From positions 124,001-188,000 of the forward strand of contig NZ_QLLY01000003.1 of assembly GCF_003259365.1 (NCBI RefSeq): a stretch of 64,000 bases of DNA. The letters are read 5' to 3'. The translations under genes and the position numbers were made by a program. The stretch comes from Streptomyces sp. PsTaAH-137 (GTDB lineage: Bacteria; Actinomycetota; Actinomycetes; Streptomycetales; Streptomycetaceae). Below are positions 49,064 through 57,551 of this stretch, piece by piece. A model generated the notes under the pieces. It ran no database searches, had not been told where the DNA came from, and worked only from the letters and a program-made list of their open reading frames with translations. The number at the start of each line of letters is the position of its first letter. Position 1 is the first letter of the stretch.

Positions 49064-49357
49064 ACCACCCAGCCTAGACGGGCCCGCCCCGGCCTCCCAC
49101 CTGGACGGCCCGACTGCTCGCCAGCCCCGTCAGGTGATGGCCCGGCTGCTCGCCAGCCCCGCCAGGTGGATGACCCGGCTGCTCGCCAGCCCCGCCAGGG
49201 GCGCGGGGAACTGCGCGACCAGCCCCCACCGGGGCCGCACCCGCGAACGGCGCCGAGGTGGCCGCCCCCTGAAGCGCTCACCCCGCGCCGGGGTGCCGCC
49301 TTGCCCACCCTGCCGCCCCAGGCGGCAGACTGCCCAAGGCGGGGGGCGTCCGGGGGG
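49064..49357. repeat. Tandem 32/33-bp repeats plus one dispersed repeat copy
   Basis: Three tandem copies with core CTGCTCGCCAGCCCCG are spaced 32 and 33 bases apart (cores at 49114, 49146 and 49179). A copy of the dispersed CAGGGGCGCGGGGAACTGCG unit begins at 49196, right at the end of the third tandem copy, and continues ACCAGCCCCCACCGGGGCC. No gene is supported here. Confidence 0.8.
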
Positions 49358-50524
49358 CTAGGTCCCCGGGGAGTCGTCGTCCTCCGGAGGAGAGTCGCCG
49401 CGGCGTGCATGAGACGTCCGCAAACGCGACGTCACGTCCTCCGGCGGCAGGAACTTCGACCAGCGCTCGGGGAACTCGGACGGCATGTCCGGGTCCCCGA
49501 GCCCGTCGTCGGCGTCGGCCTCGTCGTCGTCATCCGGCTCGGCGGAGTGGACGAAGCGCGGCGCGGCGGCGACGGCCCGGCCCCGCTCGTTGGCGGCCCG
49601 CGCCGCGGCCGTGGCCACGGACGGCCACACCCGGTCGATCGCGGCGTTCACGGCGGCCCCCACCAGCACGGCGAAGGCCGAGACGCCGATCCACAGCAGC
49701 ACGGCGACGGGCGCCGCGAGCGAGCCGTAGATCGTCGGGCCCTCGATGGTGTTCGTGAGGTACAGGCGGAGCAGGAAGCTGCCGGGGATCCACATCGCGA
49801 GGGCCACCAGGGCTCCGGGCACGTCCTCGATCCAGGGCGACCGCACCGGCACCGACACGTGGTACAGCGTCGTGAGGAAGGCGATCGACAGCACGAGGAC
49901 GACCGGCCAGTACAGGATCTGGACCAGCGTCTCCGACCACGGCACCAGGCCGATCACGGCGTCCGGCCCGGCGATCATCAACGGCAGCGCGACCGACCCG
50001 ACGACGAGCCCCACGAGGAACAGCAGGAAGGCGAGCAGCCGTGTCTTGACGATGCCGCGCACGCCGTCGAGGCCGTACATCACGGTCACGGTGTCCACGA
50101 ACGTGGAGACCGCGCGCGAGCCCGACCACAGCGAGATGAGGAAGCCGATGGAGATGACGTCGGGGCGGCCGCCCTTGAGGACGTCGTCCAGGATCGGTTC
50201 TGCAATCTCTTTCACGCCTTGATCGCTCAGGACCGTCCGCGAGGCCTCCAGGATGTTGTCGCGGACGCCCTCGATGGTGTTGGCGCCGGTCCACGCGTCG
50301 ACGTACGCGAGCAGCCCGACCAGCGACAACAGCAGCGGCGGCACCGACAGCAGCGTGAAGAAGGCGGCCTCGGCCGCGAGGCCCAGGATGCGGTACTCCA
50401 TGCAGGAGTTGACGGTGTCCTTGAGGAGCAGCCACGCGGTCCTGCGTTTGGAGACGTTCTGGTAGAGCACGCGCGCGCGGTGGAGACGGCCCTGCCGCTG
50501 GGGGGATTCACTTGCTGGCTGCAC
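49358..50524 (-). CDS. YihY/BrkB-family membrane protein
   Basis: 388 residues from GTG 50524. Six hydrophobic segments and the family blocks AAEAAFFTLLSVPPLLLSLVG and RDNILEASRTVLS are present, with a C-terminal acidic tail (DDDDEADADDG). Once called ribonuclease BN, the family is now seen as a polytopic membrane protein of unclear function, some linked to virulence or transport. It is divergent from the synthetase cluster across a 433-base gap. Confidence 0.9.
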   Translation of the reverse strand: MQPASESPQRQGRLHRARVLYQNVSKRRTAWLLLKDTVNSCMEYRILGLAAEAAFFTLLSVPPLLLSLVGLLAYVDAWTGANTIEGVRDNILEASRTVLSDQGVKEIAEPILDDVLKGGRPDVISIGFLISLWSGSRAVSTFVDTVTVMYGLDGVRGIVKTRLLAFLLFLVGLVVGSVALPLMIAGPDAVIGLVPWSETLVQILYWPVVLVLSIAFLTTLYHVSVPVRSPWIEDVPGALVALAMWIPGSFLLRLYLTNTIEGPTIYGSLAAPVAVLLWIGVSAFAVLVGAAVNAAIDRVWPSVATAAARAANERGRAVAAAPRFVHSAEPDDDDEADADDGLGDPDMPSEFPERWSKFLPPEDVTSRLRTSHARRGDSPPEDDDSPGT

Positions 50525-50957
50525 GTCCTAAAGGTATCCGTCACAGGCGGCGGCACTCATCCCCGGTGCCGGGCAGCGACGGCGGCTCCGGCGCGCGACC
50601 GTTCTGGCCGAATGGTGGGGGCGTGTTCCGGGAACCGCGCGGCGGGGCCTCGCCGTCTTTTCGGGTGAGTTCCCCGGCGGGGCAGGTCATATCGAGGTTC
50701 GAACGACATGGCCGCGTCAGGAGCGGGGAACAGGAAAGCGCCAAACGTCGAATCCGGGTTGCACCGTTCATGAAATTCTAGAAAGAATCCGGATTGTATT
50801 CGTTGCGCCCGGCGGGGGGCCGTGCGAGCGCAGCGTACCTGGGGGGACATCGGGGGTTCGGGCCATGCCCGTTGCAGAAGCGCGACCGGCCGCGGCGTGC
50901 AATTCACCGTTTGCTCCTGCTTTTCAGAAACAACAGGATTAACCACGAGGAGCACAA
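50525..50957 (+). promoter_or_regulatory. Intergenic control region before the synthetase cluster
   Basis: This 433-base gap holds no supported gene and contains patches of lower G+C than its neighbours. A near-exact direct repeat, GAATCCGGGTTG (50750-50761) and GAATCCGGATTG (50785-50796), is 35 bases apart; the second contains the perfect palindrome AATCCGGATT. TTCTAGAA (50776-50783) lies between them. They are candidate operator sites for the cluster. Confidence 0.5.
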
Positions 50958-53381
50958 GTGGCGAACGGCACCGAACGCGTTCTCGCCGAAGTTCTGGCTG
51001 GTGTCGTGCGGCAGGATCATGTGCCGCCCGATAGTCATTTCTTTGACGATCTGTGTGCCAATTCTCTGGTCATGGCGCACTTTTGCGCCCGGGTCCGCAA
51101 GCGCACCGATCTGCCGTCGGTGTCGATGCGGGACGTCTACGGGCACCCCACGATCCGCAGTCTGGCGGCCGCGCTCGACGCGGCGCCCGCCGTCGCGCCG
51201 GCCCGGGCGGCGGCGCCGGAACCGCCACCGCCGCCGGGGAACAACCGGCGCCATGTGCTCTGCGGCGTGCTGCAGTTCCTGGTCTTCGCCGGGTACTGCG
51301 CGCTCGCCGGGTTCGTCACCGCGCACGGCTACGCGTGGATCTCCGGGGCCTCCGGTGTCGTCGACGTGTACCTGCGCGCGCTGGTGTTCGGCGTGACGCT
51401 GTTCGCCGCCGCGTGTGTGCTGCCCGTCGTGGCGAAGTGGCTGCTCGTCGGCCGCTGGCGTGCGACCGAGTTCCCGGTGTGGAGCCTCGCGTACGTGCGG
51501 TTGTGGACGGTGAAGGTGCTGCTGCACACCAACCCGCTGATGCTGTTCGTCGGCAACCCGCTGTACGTCTTCTATCTGCGGCTGCTCGGCGCGCGGATCG
51601 GCCCGGGCGTGACGATCCTGTCGCGGGCCGTCCCGGTCTGCACGGACCTGGTGACGATCGGCGCGGGGACGGTGCTCCGCAAGGAGGCCACGTTCCTCGG
51701 CTACCGGGCGCAGGCCGGCATGATCCGCACCGGCCCGGTCACGATCGGCCGGGACGTGTACGTCGGCGAGAAGACCGTGCTCGACATCGGTACGTCGATG
51801 GGTGACGGCAGCCAGCTCGGCCATGCCTCCGCCCTGTACGACGGGGCCGCGGTCCCGGCGGGCGAGCGCTGGCACGGCTCCCCCGCACGGCGCACGGACG
51901 TCGACTACGTCCGCGTACCGCCCGCCCGTACGTCGGCCGCCCGCCGGATCGGATACGCGCTCGGCGCCCTGCTTCCGGCGCTGCTGCTGTGGACGCCGCT
52001 CGCGCTGGGCGGCACGTATCTGCTGCTGACCGAGGTGCCCGCGCTGGGCTCGCTGCTGGCACCGGAGACGGAGGACCTGACCTCGCCGGCGTTCTACGCC
52101 GAGGCGCTGGGCCTGTCGGTCGTCGGGTTCGCCGCGTTCCTGCTGTGCGGGTTCGCCGGGGTGGCCCTCGTGCCGCGCGCGCTGGGGCCGCTGCTGCGCG
52201 AGGGCCGCGTCTATCCGCTGTACGGCTTCCACTACTCGGTGCAGCGCGCCATCGCCCGGATGACGAACGTCAAGTTCTTCAAGTGGCTGTGCGGCGACAG
52301 CTCGTACATCACCGGCTACCTGAAGGCCATCGGCTACGACCTGTCGAAGGTCGAGCAGACCGGCTCCAACTTCGGTACGGAGGTGCAGCACGAGACGCCG
52401 TACCTGGCCACGGTCGGCAGCGGCACGATGGTCGCCGACGGACTCTCGGTGATCAACGCCGACTTCTCGGCCACCTCGTTCAAGGTCTCGCGCACCACGA
52501 TCGGGGACCACAACTTCCTGGGCAACCACATCGTCTACCCGTCGGGGGCCCGCACCGGCGCCAACTGTCTGCTGGCGACCAAGGTGCTGGTGCCGCTGGA
52601 CGGCCCGGTGCGCGAGGGCGTGGGGCTGCTCGGCTCGCCGGCCTTCGAGATCCCGCGCTCGGTGGAGCGCGACAGCCGCTTCGACCACCTGCGCGAGGGC
52701 GAGGAGCTGCGGCGCCGGCTCGCCGCGAAGAACCGTTCCAACCTGGGCACGATGGGCCTGTTCCTGGCGCTGCGCTGGCTGCACTGGCTCGTGATCTCGC
52801 TGATCGCGCTCGTCGCCTTCGACCTGTACGACACCTACGGCGGGGCCGCCGCCCTCTTCGTCGGCGCGGCCATGCTGCTCGGGCTCGTGTTCAGCACCTC
52901 CTACTACGTGTTCATCGAGCGGGTGATCTGCCGGTTCCGGCCGCTGGAGCCGCAGCTGTGCTCGATCTACGACCCGTACTTCTGGTGGCACGAGCGGCTG
53001 TGGAAGACGCCCGACAACCATCTGGCCATCTTCAACGGCACGCCGTTCAAGGCCCTGGTGTGGCGGGCCCTCGGCGTGCGCATCGGACGCCGGGTCTTCG
53101 ACGACGGCGCGTACATCACCGAGCGCACCCTGGTGACGATCGGCGACGACTGCACGCTCGGCACGCACTCCAAGGTGCAGGCGCACTCGCAGGAGGACGG
53201 CACCTTCAAGTCCGACCACATCGTGATCGGCGCGGGCTGCACGCTCGGTACGGGCGCACTCGTTCACTACGGCGTGGAGATGGGAGACGCGGCGGTGCTC
53301 GCCCCCGACTCCTTCCTGATGAAGGGCGAGCAGATGCCACCGGGGGCGCACTGGGGCGGCAACCCGGCGGTGGGGAGGTAA
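50958..53381 (+). CDS. Pls-like membrane synthetase half: carrier domain plus membrane and beta-helix domains
   Basis: 807 residues from GTG 50958 (GAGGAG 5 bases upstream). Residues 1-75 are a carrier (T) domain with phosphopantetheine Ser36 in DDLCANSL. After a Pro-rich linker come membrane segments (about 82-150), a left-handed-beta-helix-like domain (about 190-300), further spans, a second (about 420-590), more spans, and a third (about 660-807). This is the C-terminal architecture of epsilon-poly-L-lysine synthetase (Pls/PosA) but with no adenylation domain. In Pls the membrane and tandem C domains join monomers iteratively. The adenylation function is in the next gene, 4 bases away. Very likely a peptide-bond-forming partner in a split system. 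Confidence 0.88.
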   Translation: MANGTERVLAEVLAGVVRQDHVPPDSHFFDDLCANSLVMAHFCARVRKRTDLPSVSMRDVYGHPTIRSLAAALDAAPAVAPARAAAPEPPPPPGNNRRHVLCGVLQFLVFAGYCALAGFVTAHGYAWISGASGVVDVYLRALVFGVTLFAAACVLPVVAKWLLVGRWRATEFPVWSLAYVRLWTVKVLLHTNPLMLFVGNPLYVFYLRLLGARIGPGVTILSRAVPVCTDLVTIGAGTVLRKEATFLGYRAQAGMIRTGPVTIGRDVYVGEKTVLDIGTSMGDGSQLGHASALYDGAAVPAGERWHGSPARRTDVDYVRVPPARTSAARRIGYALGALLPALLLWTPLALGGTYLLLTEVPALGSLLAPETEDLTSPAFYAEALGLSVVGFAAFLLCGFAGVALVPRALGPLLREGRVYPLYGFHYSVQRAIARMTNVKFFKWLCGDSSYITGYLKAIGYDLSKVEQTGSNFGTEVQHETPYLATVGSGTMVADGLSVINADFSATSFKVSRTTIGDHNFLGNHIVYPSGARTGANCLLATKVLVPLDGPVREGVGLLGSPAFEIPRSVERDSRFDHLREGEELRRRLAAKNRSNLGTMGLFLALRWLHWLVISLIALVAFDLYDTYGGAAALFVGAAMLLGLVFSTSYYVFIERVICRFRPLEPQLCSIYDPYFWWHERLWKTPDNHLAIFNGTPFKALVWRALGVRIGRRVFDDGAYITERTLVTIGDDCTLGTHSKVQAHSQEDGTFKSDHIVIGAGCTLGTGALVHYGVEMGDAAVLAPDSFLMKGEQMPPGAHWGGNPAVGR

Positions 53382-53385
53382 CACC

Positions 53386-55428
53386 ATGACCACGGAAGTT
53401 CTCGCGCAGATCGAAGTTCCGTTGCCCAAGGGCCTGTTGGTGCCCCGGGGCGCGGTGGAGGCGGCGCACGAGCGGGTGCTGGCCGCGCTGTCCGCCGAGC
53501 GGGACGACCAGGTGCTGCGGGTGAGCGTCACCCCGCGGCACACCCTGCTGCTGCACCATCTGCCCGAGCGGTACGACCGGGCGGCGGCCGAGCGGATCGC
53601 GGGCTACCACGTCACCGCGCTGACCGCCCCGCGCCGCCGGAACCTGCTCTCCGAGGCGGAACTCCGGCACCAGCTGGAGGAGTTGGCGGGGCCGACCCGC
53701 ACGCTGCCCGACCGGCGGGTGCACGAGCTGTTCGAGGAGCAGGCGGCCGCGCGGCCCGGTGATGTCGCCGCCGTGCACGGGGAGCGGCAGTGGACGTACG
53801 CCGAGCTCAACTCCCGCGCCAATCAGGTGGGCCGGGCCCTCCTGGCGCGCGGCCTGCGGCCCGAGGGCGTCGTGGCCGTGGTCCTCGACCGGGGCCTGGA
53901 GTGGATGGCCGCGGTGCTCGGCGTGCTCAAGGCGGGCGGGGTGTATCTGCCGGTCGAGCCGCACTTTCCGGAGGAACGGATCGCGGGGATGCTCGGCCGG
54001 GCGGGCTGCTCGCTCGTCGTCGCGGAGACCGGGAATCCCGAGAACCCCGCACACCCCACAGAGACCCTGTCCGTGGCGGACGCTCTCACCGAGGGCCACC
54101 CGGACACCGATCTCGGGGTCCCCGTCGCCGCGTCCCGCCTCGCCTACATCTACTTCACGTCCGGCTCCACCGGCGAGCCCAAGGGCGCGATGTGCGAGCA
54201 CGCCGGGTTCCTCAACCACGTACTCGCCAAGATCGACGACCTGGGCGTCGGCGCGGGCGACACGGTCGCCCAGACCGCGCCGCAGTGCTTCGACATCTCG
54301 CTGTGGCAGCTCGTCGCCGCGCTCGTCGCGGGCGGCCGGACCTGCGTGATCGGTCAGGAGACGATCCTCGACGTGTCACGGTTCGTCGAGACCGTCGAAC
54401 GCGCGCGGGTCAACGTGTTGCAGGTCGTGCCGTCCTATCTGGAGGCGGTGCTGGCCGAGTTGGGGCAGCGGCCGCGCGAACTGCCCGATCTGCGCTGCGT
54501 GTCGGTGACCGGTGAGGCCGTCAAGGCGGAGCTGGTCCGGCGCTGGTTCGCGGCCCGGCCCGGCGTGCGGCTCGTCAACGCGTACGGCCTGACGGAGACC
54601 TCGGACGACACCAACCACGAGGTCCTCGACCGGGCGCCGGACGGGGACCGGGTGCCGCTCGGGCCGCCGGTCGCGAACGTGCGGATCTACGTCGTCGACG
54701 ACGATCTGCTGCCCGTGCCGCTCGGCGCGCCCGGCGAGATCGTGTTCTCGGGGGTGTGCGTCGGGCGCGGTTACGTCAACGACCCGGAGCGCACGCTGGC
54801 CGCGTTCGCCGAGGATCCCTACCGGCCGGGCGAGCGGCTGTACCGCAGCGGCGACCACGGGCGCTGGCGGCCCGACGGGAAGCTGGAGTTCCTGGGGCGG
54901 CGCGACAACCAGGTGAAGATCCGCGGCTTCCGCGTCGAACTCGGCGAGATCGAGAACGCGCTGCTGCGGGTGGCCGGCGTCCGCGACGGCGCGGTGGTCG
55001 TGGTGCGCGGCACGCAACTGGCCGCGTTCTGCGCGGGCACCCGGCAGGACGACGTACGGGATCGGTTGGCCGTCTCGCTGCCGCCCTACATGGTGCCGTA
55101 CGCGGTGCACTGGCGGGAGCGGCTGCCGCTGACCGGCAACGGCAAGACCGACCGGCGTGCGCTCACCGCGCTCGCCGAGCAGCTCGACGGCACGGCGGAC
55201 GACCCGCCCCGCACCGACGCCGAGCGCCGGACCGCCGCCGCCTGGGCCGAGGTGCTCGGGGTGCCCGTCGAGGGCATCGGCCGCCACGACCACTTCTTCG
55301 ATCTCGGCGGCACCTCGCTGGCCGCCGTGAAGCTCGCGATCGCCCTGGACCGGGTGGTCACCCTCAAGGACGTCACCCGGCGGCCGGTCCTCACCGACCT
55401 CGCCGACCTGCTCGACCGACGCATCTGA
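53386..55428 (+). CDS. Adenylation-carrier (A-T) NRPS protein
   Basis: 680 residues. An N-terminal region of about 105 residues ends in a condensation-adenylation linker-like LLSEAELRHQLEELAG. The A domain (113-600) has A3 FTSGSTGEPKG, A5-like NAYGLTETSDD, A8-like RDNQVKIRGFRVELGEIE and A10 K587 (GNGKTDR). The T domain has Ser644 in FFDLGGTSL. Mapping onto GrsA by eye gives specificity residues D, I, W, Q, S, T, A, D, D, K; the two acidic residues at 330/331 could suit a basic substrate such as Dap. The start follows the upstream stop by 4 bases. Confidence 0.92.
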   Translation: MTTEVLAQIEVPLPKGLLVPRGAVEAAHERVLAALSAERDDQVLRVSVTPRHTLLLHHLPERYDRAAAERIAGYHVTALTAPRRRNLLSEAELRHQLEELAGPTRTLPDRRVHELFEEQAAARPGDVAAVHGERQWTYAELNSRANQVGRALLARGLRPEGVVAVVLDRGLEWMAAVLGVLKAGGVYLPVEPHFPEERIAGMLGRAGCSLVVAETGNPENPAHPTETLSVADALTEGHPDTDLGVPVAASRLAYIYFTSGSTGEPKGAMCEHAGFLNHVLAKIDDLGVGAGDTVAQTAPQCFDISLWQLVAALVAGGRTCVIGQETILDVSRFVETVERARVNVLQVVPSYLEAVLAELGQRPRELPDLRCVSVTGEAVKAELVRRWFAARPGVRLVNAYGLTETSDDTNHEVLDRAPDGDRVPLGPPVANVRIYVVDDDLLPVPLGAPGEIVFSGVCVGRGYVNDPERTLAAFAEDPYRPGERLYRSGDHGRWRPDGKLEFLGRRDNQVKIRGFRVELGEIENALLRVAGVRDGAVVVVRGTQLAAFCAGTRQDDVRDRLAVSLPPYMVPYAVHWRERLPLTGNGKTDRRALTALAEQLDGTADDPPRTDAERRTAAAWAEVLGVPVEGIGRHDHFFDLGGTSLAAVKLAIALDRVVTLKDVTRRPVLTDLADLLDRRI

Positions 55429-55458
55429 ACCGAGGCATCCGAAAGGAGCAGCACCCGC

Positions 55459-56454
55459 ATGCCGCTCTCCAGCTCCACCCCGCACATCCATCTCGCGCCG
55501 GGACAACCGCCCCTGGTGCGCGCCGAGTCCGACGGCGATCCCGTCGACTGGGCGACCCGCAACCGGGACACCCTGCGGACGGCCGTCGCGGAACACGGGC
55601 ACCTGCTCGTCCGCGGCCTCGGCCTGTCCGGCCCCGACGCGGTGGCGGCCGTCTTCCGCCGCTGCGCCCGCACGCTCATGTCCGACACGGAACCCTTCGC
55701 ACCCCGGCGCACGTACGGAGAGGGCCTGTACTCGGCCACCAAGTGGCCGCCGAACCAGCAGATGTGCATGCACCACGAGGTGAGTTACGCCCTGGACTTC
55801 CCGGGCCTGATGCTCTTCGCCTGCCTGGAGGCGCCGGCGAGCGGCGGCGCCACCGGTCTCGCCGACGCGGGCGCCGTCCTGGACGCGCTCCCCGCCGATC
55901 TGACCAAACGTTTCGAGCAGGAGGGATGGCTGCTGACCCGGTCGTACCACGACGAGATCGGGGCCTCGGTCGCCGAGGCCTTCGGCACCGACGACCGGGA
56001 CGCCGTCGCCGCGTACTGCCGGGCGCACGCCATCGACTTCGCCTGGCAGGACGACGGCTCCCTGCGCACCCGGCAGCACCGCAGCGCCGTGCTGCGGCAC
56101 CCGGCGGACGGCCGCCGCGTCTGGTTCAACCAGATCGCGTTCCTCAGCGAGTGGACGATGGACCCCGAGGTCCGCGACTACCTCGTCGAGGAGTACGGGC
56201 CGGACGGGCTGCCCTTCAACACCCGCTACGGCAACGGTGATCCGGTGGACGAGGACGTCGTGAACGTCCTGAACGAGGTGTACGCGGCGCACACCGTCCG
56301 CGTCGGCTGGCAGGCCGGCGATCTGCTGCTCGTCGACAACGTCCGTACCGCGCACAGCCGTGAGCCGTTCGAGGGGACGCGCGAGATGCTCGCCGCGCTC
56401 GCCGATCCGGTCCGGCTCGCCGACTGCGCGCCGACCGCCGGGGTGAGCGCATGA
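55459..56454 (+). CDS. SyrP-like Fe(II)/2-oxoglutarate dioxygenase
   Basis: 331 residues. The TauD/TfdA fold has the facial triad H105, E107 (MCMHHEVSY) and H299, with the 2-oxoglutarate-binding R301 nearby (NVRTAHSREPF). It is most like SyrP, which hydroxylates a carrier-bound amino acid in syringomycin biosynthesis. AAAGGAG is upstream and the 3' end overlaps the SbnB gene by 4 bases. It probably hydroxylates a carrier-bound or free amino acid in this cluster; the substrate is not known. Confidence 0.88.
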   Translation: MPLSSSTPHIHLAPGQPPLVRAESDGDPVDWATRNRDTLRTAVAEHGHLLVRGLGLSGPDAVAAVFRRCARTLMSDTEPFAPRRTYGEGLYSATKWPPNQQMCMHHEVSYALDFPGLMLFACLEAPASGGATGLADAGAVLDALPADLTKRFEQEGWLLTRSYHDEIGASVAEAFGTDDRDAVAAYCRAHAIDFAWQDDGSLRTRQHRSAVLRHPADGRRVWFNQIAFLSEWTMDPEVRDYLVEEYGPDGLPFNTRYGNGDPVDEDVVNVLNEVYAAHTVRVGWQAGDLLLVDNVRTAHSREPFEGTREMLAALADPVRLADCAPTAGVSA

Positions 56455-57470
56455 CACCCACCTTCGCCGTCGTCACCGGCGAGCAGGTCCAGGAGGCCCT
56501 GGAGGGGCGGGAACCGGAGCTCGGGAAGCTGATCGAGGCGGTCTATCTGCTGCACGCCACGGGCGGCACCGTGAACCCGCCCTCGTACTTCCTGCGCTTC
56601 CCGGACCGGCCGAAGGACCGCATCATCGCGCTGCCCGCCTCGCTCGGCGGTCCGCTGCGGGTGGACGGCCTGAAGTGGATCTCCAGCTTTCCGGAGAACA
56701 CCGCGTCGGGGCTGCCCCGGGCCTCGGCCGTGCTGATCCTCAACGACCCGGACACCGGATATCCGTACGCCTGTCTGGAGAGTTCGGTGATCAGCGCCAC
56801 CCGGACCGCCGCCTCCGCCGCGCTCGCGGCCGACCGGCTCAGCGCCGGCCGGGACCGGCCGACACGGGCCGGGTTCATCGGGACCGGGCTCATCGCCCGC
56901 TACATCCACTCCCATCTCATCGCCACAGGATGGGAGTTCGAGGAGACCGGGGTCTACGACCCGGCGCCGGACAGCGCGGACGGGTTCCGCGACTATCTGC
57001 GGCGGACGGGCGTGCAGGGGAAGGTCACGCTGCACGACACCGCCGAGCCTCTCGTCCGCGGCAGCGACCTGATCGTCTGCGCGACGGTCGCGGCCCGGCC
57101 GCATCTGCACGATCCGGCCTGGTTCGCGCACCATCCGCTGGTGCTGCACGTGTCGCTGCGCGATCTCGCGCCGGAGATCCTGCTGGCGTCCGCCAACTAC
57201 GTCGACGACGTCGAGCACTGCCTCAAGGCGGACACCTCACCACACCTGGCCGAACAGCTCACCGGAGGAAGGGAGTTCATCGACGGCACACTCGCCGACG
57301 TGCTCGCCGGGCGGTCCCGGACACCCGCCGACCGGACCGTGGTGTTCTCACCGTTCGGTCTCGGGGTGCTCGACCTCGCCGTCGGCCGGTTCGTCCACGA
57401 CGAAGTGGCCCGGAGGGGGCGACTGCACGTGGTGGACGGCTTCTTCCACGAGCTGAGCCGCCACGGCTGA
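56451..57470 (+). CDS. sbnB: SbnB: N-(2-amino-2-carboxyethyl)-L-glutamate dehydrogenase
   Basis: 339 residues, ornithine-cyclodeaminase/mu-crystallin fold with Rossmann loop AGFIGTGLIARYIHSHLI, the early NPPSYFLRF and a late VFSPFGLGVLDLA segment. SbnB splits the SbnA product oxidatively to L-2,3-diaminopropionate and 2-oxoglutarate, making NADH. The start ATGA overlap with the dioxygenase gene shows coupling. Closest in style to the SbnB-type enzymes of siderophore and tuberactinomycin clusters. Confidence 0.92.
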   Translation: MTPTFAVVTGEQVQEALEGREPELGKLIEAVYLLHATGGTVNPPSYFLRFPDRPKDRIIALPASLGGPLRVDGLKWISSFPENTASGLPRASAVLILNDPDTGYPYACLESSVISATRTAASAALAADRLSAGRDRPTRAGFIGTGLIARYIHSHLIATGWEFEETGVYDPAPDSADGFRDYLRRTGVQGKVTLHDTAEPLVRGSDLIVCATVAARPHLHDPAWFAHHPLVLHVSLRDLAPEILLASANYVDDVEHCLKADTSPHLAEQLTGGREFIDGTLADVLAGRSRTPADRTVVFSPFGLGVLDLAVGRFVHDEVARRGRLHVVDGFFHELSRHG

Positions 57471-57551
57471 CCGCACCGCAGCACAGCACGACAGAAAGGC
57501 AGGGGGACATGCGCGACGGGGGATTCGAGGAGAGGGGGGCGGGGGGACATC

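Noticed and set aside
50690..50705. GGTTCGAA sequence resembling a tRNA T-arm
   Set aside because: No acceptor stem, D-arm or anticodon arm can be folded around it.
50904..53543. Long open frame antisense to the Pls-like gene
   Set aside because: No ribosome site or domain; the sense strand has carrier, membrane and beta-helix features.
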